A DNA stretch of 64,000 bases from Flavobacteriales bacterium (lineage in GTDB: Bacteria; Bacteroidota; Bacteroidia; Flavobacteriales_F; PHOS-HE28): positions 558,001 through 622,000 of the forward strand of contig CP064979.1 in the NCBI GenBank assembly GCA_016699575.1. Direction: 5' to 3'. Both the position numbers and the translations under genes were made by a program. This document shows positions 1-9,036 of the stretch, piece after piece (within the stretch, counting starts at the first letter, position 1; each line of letters opens with the position of its first letter). Under the pieces are notes generated by a model. The model was not told the DNA's origin. It did no database searches and saw nothing but the letters and a program-made list of their open reading frames with translations.

Positions 1-30
1 TGATCGCGAACAGGACTTTTATCGTTTTCA

Positions 31-738
31 TTAGTTCAGTTGTGTTTTGGTTCGGATGAGCGGAACGTTGATGCCGATGCGTACGATCGGCGTGAGTTCA
101 AAACGGTACTTGAAGGGAAGTGTGGAGGTATAGAGGGCATCGCCGTACGGGTTCATGGCCCCCTCGTACTTGGGAAAGCCCATGAAGGCCTGGCCGCCCA
201 CTTCGGCCGCCAACCAGTAGAGCCGCAGGGCGAGCACGGCCTGCACCACAGGGCCATTGTTCTTCACGAAAAAGGTCCGCTGCTTGAAAACAGGGTCCGC
301 ATGCTCCATGGGCACCATGGTGTGGGTAAACCGCTCAGACCGGTAACCGGCGCCGAACACGGCCGCCATGGCGAAGCACGGCCGTGCGCGCGCTGGCTTG
401 GCACGTTGCGAACGGCTCCAGTCGTAGCAAACCACACTGCCCCGTCCGCTTTTGCGCGACGTGCGCACGGGGAACTTCACGCGGCCGGTGTATGCCTGGC
501 CCCACCGGGTATAATCCACCAGATACATATCATCGGCGTAGCGGGTGTACTGCACATCCAACTCGGCCTGCACCGCCCAACGGCGCGTGCCGATGCCTGC
601 TTGTGCGTTCCATGTGCTTTGGCGGTACCAATTCAGCGGGTCGCTGGTCAGTTGCAGTGTTAGGAGGCCTTTGTCACCTTGGGCGCACAGGTGCGACGTC
701 AAATGCAAGGAGAGCAGTATCAGGATGGTGGTTCGCAT
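31..738 (-). CDS. Secreted protein of unknown function
   Basis: This 235-residue protein starts with a clear Sec signal peptide of about 19 residues (MRTTILILLSLHLTSHLCAQ, likely cleavage next to CAQ). The mature part alternates aromatic and charged residues and ends in a strand-like segment with basic residues, so an outer-membrane-associated beta structure is possible. I do not recognise a family. It lies downstream of the LytTR regulator gene on the same strand with a gap of about 140 bp. The frame is intact and the start is the only Met preceding a signal peptide. The function is unknown. Confidence 0.7.
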   Translation of the reverse strand: MRTTILILLSLHLTSHLCAQGDKGLLTLQLTSDPLNWYRQSTWNAQAGIGTRRWAVQAELDVQYTRYADDMYLVDYTRWGQAYTGRVKFPVRTSRKSGRGSVVCYDWSRSQRAKPARARPCFAMAAVFGAGYRSERFTHTMVPMEHADPVFKQRTFFVKNNGPVVQAVLALRLYWLAAEVGGQAFMGFPKYEGAMNPYGDALYTSTLPFKYRFELTPIVRIGINVPLIRTKTQLN

Positions 739-878
739 TGCTCTTCTGTTTTCGTGGGGGGATTTCGTGTCCCACGGAGCAATGCTCGGAACCGCCCTTG
801 GGGGTCCCTTTCAAGTTGGCGCGGTCGGCGGCCAGCTTGGCGCAGGTGGCATGAAAAGGCAGGAATGCGGCGGTGCCC

Positions 879-1730
879 TCAGAGCAGGTCGAAGGCGTCC
901 AGCAGGGCACGCTTCCTGCGGCGGCTCACGGGCAGGCGTTTGCCGCCCTTCATTTCCACTACGCCGCCATCACCGGACTCGGAGGCACCGTCGTTCTCGG
1001 AATACTGCTGAACGTATTGCACGTTCAGCAGGGCCTTCTCGTGCACGCGCACTACGGTGGCAGTACGGTCCAGCAGTGCTTCCAGGTCATCGAGCGCACC
1101 ACGAACTAGGATGGGCCGGGTCCACCCCACAGCCCACACGTCCATGTAGTGGTCGTCGTCGGTGTTCTTGGTGCAATACATGATGTCCGTACGGTCCAGG
1201 AAGACGAAGCCGCGCACGTTGCGACCGTGCTCGCGCTGGGTTACGGGCAGGGCGATCTGCCGGTTGTGCTTGCTGTTGGTGCGCAGCGCTTGCAGTTCAA
1301 CTTCAGCCTGCTGCGTCTCCTTGCCCATGCGCTTCAACGCTGCGGCAAGTCGGGGCGCATCCACCGGCTTTTCAATGAACCCCAGGTTGCTGAACCCGAG
1401 CGCGCGCAACGCATAGGCGTACGACCCGTGGCCCGTGGTGAAGATGATCTGCGGGAGCACATCGGACACTTGTTCCAAGAGCCGCCAGCACGTTTCGTCC
1501 TCATCCGTGCCCAGCCCGTCCTGCGAGCGTGATAATTCGATGTCCATGAACACCACGTCCGGCAGGAAGGCCCGCAGCGCATGAACGCCTTGCTGCACAT
1601 TGGTGGCAATGCCCACCACTTCCACTTCAGGGTGCTTCGCCCGCAAGAGACCGCTGAGCAGCTCGATGGCGTGCGGCTCGTCGTCAACGATGACGGCGCG
1701 CAGCGCGGTGGTCGCTGGTTTCTTCGACAT
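879..1730 (-). CDS. LytTR-family response regulator
   Basis: This 283-residue protein begins with a receiver domain: the acidic pair is in AVIVDDEPHAIELL (residues 12-25) and the phospho-acceptor is probably D63 in VVFMDIEL. The second half, about residues 165-283, fits a LytTR DNA-binding domain (FVFLDRTDIMYC, then a basic C-terminus ending RRKRALLDAFDLL). Such proteins bind direct repeats upstream of target genes once phosphorylated. The gene starts 6 bp after the sensor kinase gene ends, so the two form an operon and a cognate pair. Compared with common members, a short acidic, serine-rich insertion (ENDGASESGDGG) interrupts the LytTR part. Confidence 0.9.
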   Translation of the reverse strand: MSKKPATTALRAVIVDDEPHAIELLSGLLRAKHPEVEVVGIATNVQQGVHALRAFLPDVVFMDIELSRSQDGLGTDEDETCWRLLEQVSDVLPQIIFTTGHGSYAYALRALGFSNLGFIEKPVDAPRLAAALKRMGKETQQAEVELQALRTNSKHNRQIALPVTQREHGRNVRGFVFLDRTDIMYCTKNTDDDHYMDVWAVGWTRPILVRGALDDLEALLDRTATVVRVHEKALLNVQYVQQYSENDGASESGDGGVVEMKGGKRLPVSRRRKRALLDAFDLL

Positions 1731-1736
1731 AGGGTG

Positions 1737-3173
1737 TCAGTCGTCCTTGGTGCGCCACGGTTGGCGCAGCGTGGCCGTGTATCCGTTCTCGGTGCGCACG
1801 CCCTCCAACGCACCGCCATCGCCCAGGTAATCCTTCAGCAGCTCCATGCGGCGCCCGATGTTGGCCGTGCTGATGCGGTTGTTCGCGCCGGTGCCAGCAA
1901 CAGGCTCATCGGTGGCCGGTAGCTCGTTCTCCACCACGAAGACCAGGTCGTTGTTCTGTCGCCGGGCTTTGAGCTTCACAGTGCCGCGCGCGCCGTGCTT
2001 GATGGCGTTCTCGATGAGCGGTTGCAAGGTTCCGGGGCTCACCATCACCGACGCCGGGACGATGTCGTCCGCCAATTCCACCTTGTACTTCAGCCTACCG
2101 GGCACCGTGCGGCGCTTCATCTTCACATAGGTGTCAACGGCCAGCAACTCGTCCTTCAGGCTCACCTCTTCCTTGCGGATGTTGCGCAGCTCGATGCGCA
2201 ACAACTGCTCGAGCAATTCCAGCATTCGCGCGGCGCCCTCGGTGTCGCCCTCGTTCAACTTCACATGCACGGAAGTGAGCGCGTTGCTGACCAGGTGCGG
2301 GTAGTGCTGCACGCGCAGTGCGCGTTCTTCCTGCAAAGCGCGCTCGCGCTGCAAACGCTCGCGCTGTTTCACGTGCTCCAGCTCCCGCTGCATGGCTTCG
2401 GCGCGCAGCCGCTCACGGTCCAGCATCGCTTCTTGGCGTTGCCGTGCGCGCTGCCGGTTGCCGCGGTACCGTACGACCACCAGCACCAGAGCCGTGGCGA
2501 TGAGCAGGCTCAACAACCCCAGCAGGGTGATGGTGCGCCCCTGTTCTTCCTCCAACTTCAGCAACCGTTCCTGTTCGGCGCGCAGGGTCTCAATGGTCAC
2601 CTTGGTCGTGCGCGTCACCTGGTCCGCCTTGCGCCGTTGTTCGGCCAGGACATCGTTGGTTACGCGTTCCTCGTGCGCCAGCTGGTCATCCACGGAAATG
2701 CGCTCCTCCAGTGCTTTCAATGCCAGCGCATGGTGCTCGTGGAAGTCGTGGCAGCGGTAGATGGCGTCCAGCACTTCGGAGCGCAACTCCAGCTCGCCGG
2801 CCCGCAAGTGGGCCAAGGCCAACCGGCCTAAACCAACGGCGCGCCGGTCGTAGTCGGGTTCGAGCAAAGCCAAGCACAGCAAGGCGAAACTCTTGCCGAT
2901 CGCAGCACTGTCCCTCCTCTCTTCACCCTCGTGCAATACGTTCAGCGCCACACTGCATGCGCCGTCGCGGTCGCCGCGCTGCAAGGCCCTGCGCGCGGCC
3001 ACGAGGGCCGGGCCGGGGTGGTAGGGTGCGCCATGTGCGGCTTCCGCTTGCCGCATGAGGCGTGCGTGCTGGGGACTGTTCCAGACGCGGAGGAGGCTGT
3101 CGGGGGCCCAAGCGGAGGCCTGCACGCCTGTGCACAACAAGACCAAAAAGAAAAACGCGGAACGAAGGCTCAT
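1737..3173 (-). CDS. LytS-like sensor histidine kinase
   Basis: The protein is 478 residues from the Met that opens a signal peptide (MSLRSAFFFLVLLCTGVQAS); an in-frame Met 26 codons upstream lacks that logic. After a helical TPR-like periplasmic region (about 25-200) and a coiled coil comes one membrane segment near 215-234 (TLLGLLSLLIATALVLVVV), then a long charged coiled coil. The kinase core has the HisKA_7TM/LytS-type phospho-acceptor region (HYPHLVSNALTSV, about residues 290-302) and an ATP-binding N box (LIENAIKHGARG). It presumably phosphorylates the LytTR regulator encoded immediately downstream. The input signal is unknown. Confidence 0.88.
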   Translation of the reverse strand: MSLRSAFFFLVLLCTGVQASAWAPDSLLRVWNSPQHARLMRQAEAAHGAPYHPGPALVAARRALQRGDRDGACSVALNVLHEGEERRDSAAIGKSFALLCLALLEPDYDRRAVGLGRLALAHLRAGELELRSEVLDAIYRCHDFHEHHALALKALEERISVDDQLAHEERVTNDVLAEQRRKADQVTRTTKVTIETLRAEQERLLKLEEEQGRTITLLGLLSLLIATALVLVVVRYRGNRQRARQRQEAMLDRERLRAEAMQRELEHVKQRERLQRERALQEERALRVQHYPHLVSNALTSVHVKLNEGDTEGAARMLELLEQLLRIELRNIRKEEVSLKDELLAVDTYVKMKRRTVPGRLKYKVELADDIVPASVMVSPGTLQPLIENAIKHGARGTVKLKARRQNNDLVFVVENELPATDEPVAGTGANNRISTANIGRRMELLKDYLGDGGALEGVRTENGYTATLRQPWRTKDD

Positions 3174-3274
3174 CGGTGGGGATGACAATGTAGGGAACCA
3201 AGTATACCCAGTGGCCACCTGCTTGCAGTTGCCGCGTTCATTGCCCACCACCTATTCAGTAGAGAGCGACAAGT

Positions 3275-3292
3275 CCGGGGGAAAAGCCCCGG
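3275..3292 (-). terminator. GC hairpin after the DUF559-like gene
   Basis: CCGGGG and CCCCGG form a perfect 6-bp stem around a 6-base loop, 5 bp beyond the stop of the gene at 3297-4148. There is no T-tract on the minus strand, so this may be only a weak or non-intrinsic terminator. Confidence 0.35.
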
Positions 3293-3296
3293 AACC

Positions 3297-4148
3297 TCAC
3301 CCGAACAACCGCGGCTGCCCGTCATCGGGGCCGTGGGCATAACGGAAGCCGCCATCGGCGTTGGGGTCTTGCAAGCCGCCGTAATGATTGATGACATCGC
3401 GCACCATGCCGAGGGTGGCGGGCATTTCGCCGTAGAGCTTGGAACGCGTGAAGTGTAGGATGCGCCAGCCGATGGTGGCCAGCAGGTTGGCGCGTTGCTT
3501 GTCGTGCTCCACCGCATCGGGGTGCATGTGGTGCTCAGCACCATCGCACTCCAGACCGATGTTGCCCGTCTTGCAGAACACCGCGAAGTCCAAGCGGAAC
3601 CACTTGGTGCCGACGCGTACGTCCAGTTGCCGCTCCACGGGTATTGTGGCCTTGTGCAACTCGTATGATAAGAGGTTCTCCAGCGGACTGTCGTTGAAGA
3701 GGTGGTTGATGTCAGTGGCGGTGACGAGCTTGCGATAGGTGGTGGGAATGAAGATGACGCGTCGCGGACGACGGCACCGGATGGGCACGGGCAACTCCTG
3801 CATCTCGGCGCAACCGATGATGTAATACTGCCGCTGCGCGTTGGGATGATGCGGCTCTTTGGGCAGCACCTCAATGCGCCGCCTCAGCACCAGACTTGTC
3901 ACGGGCGAATACCAGCGGACCAGCGAGCGCTCCTCACCGAAGGACTGCGGTTGGTAGAAGGCGATGTGCGAGAGCTTGCCGCTGGTGAGCACATGCGGCG
4001 CATGCTCGGCGGGCAGCCGGTACCAACCCCGCGTGTGCGCGAACGCCATGTCCTTGGGCGTGGGCATAAAGGCCACCAGAACGGTGTTCTCTTCGGTGTC
4101 GAGGGTGGGTTCGTACACGGGAGTTGGCCAAGGAAACGTGGATGTCAC
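3297..4148 (-). CDS. DUF559/Vsr-like endonuclease-fold protein
   Basis: This 283-residue protein has no signal peptide or membrane segment. Residues about 165-260 look like the restriction-endonuclease fold of DUF559 and very-short-patch-repair nucleases: FRLDFAVFCKTGNIGLECDG gives the D...E-x-D pattern, followed by H-H and a GWRILHFTRSKL segment. The N-terminal 160 residues contain QRQYYIIGCAEMQELP and a basic patch CRRPRR and are not recognised. It lies beside the type I restriction locus, which suggests an accessory DNA-processing or defence role. That role is inferred. The family assignment rests on motif spacing only. Confidence 0.6.
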   Translation of the reverse strand: MTSTFPWPTPVYEPTLDTEENTVLVAFMPTPKDMAFAHTRGWYRLPAEHAPHVLTSGKLSHIAFYQPQSFGEERSLVRWYSPVTSLVLRRRIEVLPKEPHHPNAQRQYYIIGCAEMQELPVPIRCRRPRRVIFIPTTYRKLVTATDINHLFNDSPLENLLSYELHKATIPVERQLDVRVGTKWFRLDFAVFCKTGNIGLECDGAEHHMHPDAVEHDKQRANLLATIGWRILHFTRSKLYGEMPATLGMVRDVINHYGGLQDPNADGGFRYAHGPDDGQPRLFG

Positions 4149-4166
4149 GATAGTCCCCGGAGGCCT

Positions 4167-5162
4167 TCAATAACGCTCCACCGGGCGATCACGCTTTACA
4201 CCAGCCCAATCAAGATCGAGGTCCTCCTCGCCCAATACATCGACTTCTTTGCAGAAACGCACCCTTTGGACAAACCAAATGGCCAATGCACCTCTTGAAG
4301 CAGCACTGTATAACACGACTTGGATGATCACTAATCCCACCGCTTGGAAAGCCGCGTAGATCCATTTCAAAGCCGGAAGAGCATCCGCACCTGGCATGAC
4401 CAAACCAATTGAGGGTATGAACATGCTCAGCGCAAACAAGTACAGCACAGGTGCCATCCACCATTTCGGGGTCAAGTAGGGCACATTCAGACTTGCAACA
4501 ACCAACATGGCAAGCACGCTATCCAAAACGTTCGTAGCGAGATAGGCCCATAGAACTGCCTGCGGAGGCCAAACACCCACCGCAACTCCTATCCGCACCA
4601 GCCCCAGGGTTAGGATGATCGTTGCAATAGACCACAATGGCGTGCCCATGGCATGCACAGGCCGGTTCGGGAACCTGAACAACAAGTACAACCAGTAGAT
4701 GGAAAGTGAAGAAAGCATGTTGAACAGATCGCCCACGACCATTAGTACAACATGGAACGATCGATCATAGTCAACAGCACCCCAGCGCTGTGCCAAGAGC
4801 CCGACGCAATAGGCGCAAGCAATGCACAGCACAGTAACACGCCACAGCGACAAAGCATCCAAAGCCGAATGCACTGCGAGCCGTGCATTAGACCCTCCCG
4901 TATTCCACCGTCCCTGTAGTTGACCCGCACTGGGCCAAACTGATGGTATCATGGCATACAGCAGGACCGCGACGAAGGCCGGCAAATAGTTCGAGAGGTC
5001 AAACTGTCTTCCTTGGTAGGGACGATAGACCGCCATTAGGAAGTCGCCCAGCAACACAAGTGCGAGCAGCCATGCAAACCACTTGAATGATCCCGATGGC
5101 CGTACGATCCCGCGAGCGAATGCCTTGCTCTCGCTCAAAGGAACGGCTTGAATGTTCGTCAT
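4167..5162 (-). CDS. Multi-spanning membrane protein, unknown
   Basis: This 331-residue protein has about seven or eight hydrophobic segments, starting at FAWLLALVLLGDFLMAVY near residue 29, and a soluble acidic tail (EVDVLGEEDLDLDW) at the C-terminus. No family is recognised. Its start overlaps the stop of the preceding gene (5159-5707) by 4 bp, so the two are translationally coupled and probably work as a pair. By eye the base composition of this pair is less GC-rich than its neighbours, which points to recent acquisition. It sits between a nuclease-like gene and hsdR in the accessory island. Confidence 0.65.
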   Translation of the reverse strand: MTNIQAVPLSESKAFARGIVRPSGSFKWFAWLLALVLLGDFLMAVYRPYQGRQFDLSNYLPAFVAVLLYAMIPSVWPSAGQLQGRWNTGGSNARLAVHSALDALSLWRVTVLCIACAYCVGLLAQRWGAVDYDRSFHVVLMVVGDLFNMLSSLSIYWLYLLFRFPNRPVHAMGTPLWSIATIILTLGLVRIGVAVGVWPPQAVLWAYLATNVLDSVLAMLVVASLNVPYLTPKWWMAPVLYLFALSMFIPSIGLVMPGADALPALKWIYAAFQAVGLVIIQVVLYSAASRGALAIWFVQRVRFCKEVDVLGEEDLDLDWAGVKRDRPVERY

Positions 5163-5707
5163 GGCAGGGTGCAGTTCAACTTGAGAGGTTCAGCATGCTC
5201 ACAAACGACCTCCACCTCGCACTTGGCCAAGGAAAGGTCGGTCCACCAGAAAATATCCAACGTATCACGCGGCTCGATCACACCCAGGTCATAGCGGTCT
5301 TTGAACCTATCCATCGCTCGTCCATGTCGGTTGTGATCGATGATCAAACATCCCTCACCTCCAGGAACAAAGAGCCGGGTGCTGCTCGAAGAAGCCACAC
5401 TCCCGGTGTTGGTCAACGAGATATGCACCATGCTCAGCATATGACTGAGGGCATCCATCGCCGAATCGCACCGCATGGAATCCAAGCTCACCGCCACATT
5501 CCCATTCGGCCAAACTACCGCCACAGGATTTGGATGAACGGCGACCTGCCCTACTAATTGCACACCGGGAGGTGTTGGCTCCCAAACAAACACTCCAAGG
5601 ACAAAGGAGGCTACCGTGGCCAAGGCTCCAAGGACCCCCGCGGAACTTTGAAGCCCCCTGTAGAGACCTTGGAAGAATCCGATGAGTATTGTTGTCGCCC
5701 AGTGCAC
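5159..5707 (-). CDS. Single-pass membrane-anchored protein, unknown
   Basis: This 182-residue protein has one N-terminal hydrophobic segment (about residues 20-42, SAGVLGALATVASFVLGVFV) followed by an extracytoplasmic-looking domain with strand-forming sequence and four cysteines. No family is recognised. It overlaps the downstream membrane-protein gene by 4 bp and shares its lower G+C content. The pair could be a membrane-sited accessory system carried beside the restriction locus, but nothing in the sequence names a function. Confidence 0.6.
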   Translation of the reverse strand: MHWATTILIGFFQGLYRGLQSSAGVLGALATVASFVLGVFVWEPTPPGVQLVGQVAVHPNPVAVVWPNGNVAVSLDSMRCDSAMDALSHMLSMVHISLTNTGSVASSSSTRLFVPGGEGCLIIDHNRHGRAMDRFKDRYDLGVIEPRDTLDIFWWTDLSLAKCEVEVVCEHAEPLKLNCTLP

Positions 5708-5805
5708 TCCTGCTCGATCGTATTAGTTCGTTAGTGAGGCCCTTGCGAATATGCCGATTTGGCGGTCACAAACGACATCCCGATGACACGACGGGCCCAG
5801 TTCCA

Positions 5806-8800
5806 TCAGAACTGCCCCTTACTGAACTCCCCCGCCAACATCTCTGCCTGCCTTAATACAAGCTCCGTCGCCAACTTCTGCATATCCGGCGGATAACCAT
5901 AGTGCCGTAGCGTCCGCTTAACGATCACCTTCAGCTTGGCACGCACATTCTCCTTGATCGTCCAATCGATGCTGGCGTTCTGGCGGACGCGCTCGGTGAG
6001 GACGACGGCCAACTCGCGGAGCTTCTCCTGTTGCATCAACTCCTTGGCGCTGTCGTTGTTGGCCACGGCGGTGTAGAAGGCGTACTCGTATTCGGTGAGG
6101 CCCATGTCGGCGGCCTGCTTGTCGCCGGCGGTGATCTCCTTGCTCACCTTGATCAGCTCCTCGATCACTTCGGCGGCGCTGAGGATCTTGTTGTGGTAGC
6201 GCTTGATGCTGTCCTCCAGCATGTCCATCAGGCTGCGGCTTTGCACGATGTTGGTGCGGGCGCGGGCCTTGATCTCGTCGTTCAGGAGTTTCTTGAGCAC
6301 TTCGATGGCGACGTTCTTGTGCGCCATGCCTTTCAGCTCCAAGAGGAACTCTTCGCTAAGCACGGAGATATCCGGCTTCTTTATGCCCGCTGCGTCATAG
6401 ACGTCGATGACTTTCTCGCTCACCAGCGCCTGGTCGATCACCTGCCGGATGGTGGTCTCCAACTCTTCATCGGTGCGGCCGCTGCTTGCCTCGAACTTCA
6501 CGAGGCGGGCCTTCACGGCTTGGAAGAAGCCGACCTCGTCCTTCACATCCATCGCTTGGTCGTGCGGGATGGCGATGGCGAAGGTCTTGCTGAGCGCGGT
6601 GACCTCGTTGATGTAGCGCCGCTTGCCGTCCTCCAGACCGAGGATGTGTTCCTCGGCACCAAGGATCAGGGAGAGCTTCTTCGCCGTGTCCGCTTGGAAG
6701 TACTCCTCGTAGGGGAATCCGCTGTACATGTTCGCGACCACCTCCAATTTCTCCAGCATCAGGGTCACGGCCTGTTCTTGGGCAATGGTGGGATTGCCCT
6801 TGCCACCCGCATCGGAATAGAAGGAAAGCGCCTTCTTCAGGTCGGCGGCGATGCCGAGGTAGTCCACTACATGGCCGCCGGGCTTGTCGCGGAAAACCCG
6901 GTTGACGCGAGCAATGGCCTGCATCAGACTATGGCCCTTCATCGGCTTGTCGATGTACAGCGTGTGCATGCTGGGCGCATCAAAACCGGTAAGCCACATA
7001 TCACGGACGATCACCAGTTCCAGTGGATCATCAGGATCCTTCATGCGCTCGGCAAGAATGCGCCGCTGTTCCTTGGTCGTGTGGTGCTTGCTCAGCAGTG
7101 GACCCTCGGATGAGGACGCTGTCATCACCACCTTGATCTTGCCTTCCTTCAAGTCGGTGCTGTGCCAATCTGGACGCAGGGCAACGATCGCATTGTATAG
7201 CTCTGCTGCGATACGTCTGCTCATAGCCACGATCATTCCCTTTCCGGGGAAGACCTCCTGCCGTTGGCCGAAGTGCGTCACGATATCCCGTGCCACCGTC
7301 GCTATTCGCTTCTCACTGCCAATGAGCCCCTCCAACTGCGTCCACTTGGCCTTGGCCTTCTGCGTGTCGGTGAGTTCCTCCTTGCCCAGCTCATCGTCGA
7401 GGTCCTTGATCAGCTGCTTGCCTTCCTCGCTCAGGTTCACCTTGGCCAGGCGGCTCTCGTAGTAGATGCGCACCGTGGCGCCGTCCTCCACGGCCTGCGC
7501 GATGTCGTACACGTCCACGTAGTTGCCGAAGACGGCAGGGGTGTTCACATCGGTGCTCTCGATGGGCGTACCGGTGAAGCCCAGGTAGGTGGCGTTGGGC
7601 AGCGCATCGCGCAGGTACTTGGCGAAGCCGTACACGATCTTGGTGCCCACCACTTCGCCCGCCACGTCCTTCACCTCCACGTTGCGGGCCTTGAAGCCGT
7701 ATTGCGTGCGGTGCGCTTCGTCGGCGATCACCACGATGTTCTCGCGGGCGCTCAGCTGGTCGTACACGTTGCCCTCTTCCGGCTGGAACTTCTGGATGGT
7801 GGTGAACACCACGCCGCCGCTGGCCACTTTCAGCAATTCCTTCAGGTGGTCGCGGTCCTCGGCCTGCACGGGTTCCTGTCGCAGCAGTTGCACACTGGCC
7901 GCGAAGGTGTCGAAGAGCTGGTCGTCCAGGTCGTTGCGGTCGGTGATCACCACAATGGTGGGATTGTCCAGGGCCAGCACCACCTTGCCGGTGTAGAACA
8001 CCATGCTCAGGCTCTTGCCGCTGCCTTGCGTGTGCCACACCACACCGCCCTTGCGGTCGCCGGTGGCTTGCTTCGCCACACCTGGCAGGCCATAGCTCTC
8101 GGGTGATTCCGCCACCATCGAAGCGCTGCCGCTTGCCGCCGCAGGCGGCGCCTTGTATCCAGTCGCGCGCAGCGTGCTCGCCACCGCCCTGTTCACCGCG
8201 TAGTACTGGTGGTAGGCGGCGATCTTCTTTACCGTGGTGATGGTGTTCACGCCCGTCTTCGGGTCTTCCTTCTTGCTGCGCTCGAACACGATGAAGTGGC
8301 GCACCAGATCGAGCAGGGTCTCCTTGTTGAGCATGCCCACGATAAGCGTTTCCAGCTGACCGATCAGCGGTGAAGCCTCCACCTTGCCATCGCTGGTCTT
8401 CCAGCTCATGTACCGGCTGAAGCCGCTGCTCACCGTGCCGGCCTTGGCCTCCAGGCCATCGCTGATCACCACCACGCAGTTGTAGGTGAACAGGCCGGGG
8501 ATGGTCTCCTTGTAGGTCTCCACCTGCTTGTAGGCGCTGCGGATGCTCGCCTTCTCATCGGCGGCGTTCTTCAGCTCCATCAGCACCAGCGGCAGGCCGT
8601 TCACGAACAGCAGCACATCGGGCCGCTTGTTCTTGCCGTTCTCCACCACGGTGTACTGGTTCACCACCAGCAGGTCGTTGTTGGCGGGGTTGGCAAAGTC
8701 CACCAGCCACACCAGGTCGCCGCGCGTGTTGCCGTCCTGCTGGTGTTCCACCTTCACGCCTTCGGTGAGCATGCGGTGGAAGACCTCGTTGTTCACCAGC

Positions 8801-9036
8801 AGCTCCGGGCTGGCGATGCGCGCCACCTGCTTCACGGCCTCCTCCTGCGCTGCTGCCGGTATGCGCGGGTTGATGCGCCGCACGGCCGCACGCAGGCGCT
8901 CCAGCAGCAGCACCTGCTCGTAGCTCTCCCGCTCCGGCTGCTCGCCATCGTGCGCAATGCCGGGGCCGTGCTGGTAGGCATAGCCCAGCTCGCGCAAGCG
9001 CCCAATGGCGAACTGTTCGATCTGGTCTTCGGTCAT
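5806..9036 (-). CDS. hsdR: Type I restriction enzyme, R subunit (HsdR)
   Basis: At 1076 residues this is full length for HsdR. The N-terminal nuclease has the PD-(D/E)XK residues D140, E154 and K156 (RPDVLLFVNGLPLVLMELKN region). The translocase has a Walker A at about 338-342 (TQGSGKSLSM), DEAH at 439-442 (VVIADEAHRTQYGF), GFTGTPIE, and an ARVNRVFRDKPGG motif VI. A helical C-terminal domain follows from about residue 780. The subunit moves DNA through the complex and cuts unmodified DNA. It is the last gene of the operon and its ATG overlaps the stop of the zinc-finger gene by 4 bp. No disruption is visible. Confidence 0.96.
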   Translation of the reverse strand: MTEDQIEQFAIGRLRELGYAYQHGPGIAHDGEQPERESYEQVLLLERLRAAVRRINPRIPAAAQEEAVKQVARIASPELLVNNEVFHRMLTEGVKVEHQQDGNTRGDLVWLVDFANPANNDLLVVNQYTVVENGKNKRPDVLLFVNGLPLVLMELKNAADEKASIRSAYKQVETYKETIPGLFTYNCVVVISDGLEAKAGTVSSGFSRYMSWKTSDGKVEASPLIGQLETLIVGMLNKETLLDLVRHFIVFERSKKEDPKTGVNTITTVKKIAAYHQYYAVNRAVASTLRATGYKAPPAAASGSASMVAESPESYGLPGVAKQATGDRKGGVVWHTQGSGKSLSMVFYTGKVVLALDNPTIVVITDRNDLDDQLFDTFAASVQLLRQEPVQAEDRDHLKELLKVASGGVVFTTIQKFQPEEGNVYDQLSARENIVVIADEAHRTQYGFKARNVEVKDVAGEVVGTKIVYGFAKYLRDALPNATYLGFTGTPIESTDVNTPAVFGNYVDVYDIAQAVEDGATVRIYYESRLAKVNLSEEGKQLIKDLDDELGKEELTDTQKAKAKWTQLEGLIGSEKRIATVARDIVTHFGQRQEVFPGKGMIVAMSRRIAAELYNAIVALRPDWHSTDLKEGKIKVVMTASSSEGPLLSKHHTTKEQRRILAERMKDPDDPLELVIVRDMWLTGFDAPSMHTLYIDKPMKGHSLMQAIARVNRVFRDKPGGHVVDYLGIAADLKKALSFYSDAGGKGNPTIAQEQAVTLMLEKLEVVANMYSGFPYEEYFQADTAKKLSLILGAEEHILGLEDGKRRYINEVTALSKTFAIAIPHDQAMDVKDEVGFFQAVKARLVKFEASSGRTDEELETTIRQVIDQALVSEKVIDVYDAAGIKKPDISVLSEEFLLELKGMAHKNVAIEVLKKLLNDEIKARARTNIVQSRSLMDMLEDSIKRYHNKILSAAEVIEELIKVSKEITAGDKQAADMGLTEYEYAFYTAVANNDSAKELMQQEKLRELAVVLTERVRQNASIDWTIKENVRAKLKVIVKRTLRHYGYPPDMQKLATELVLRQAEMLAGEFSKGQF

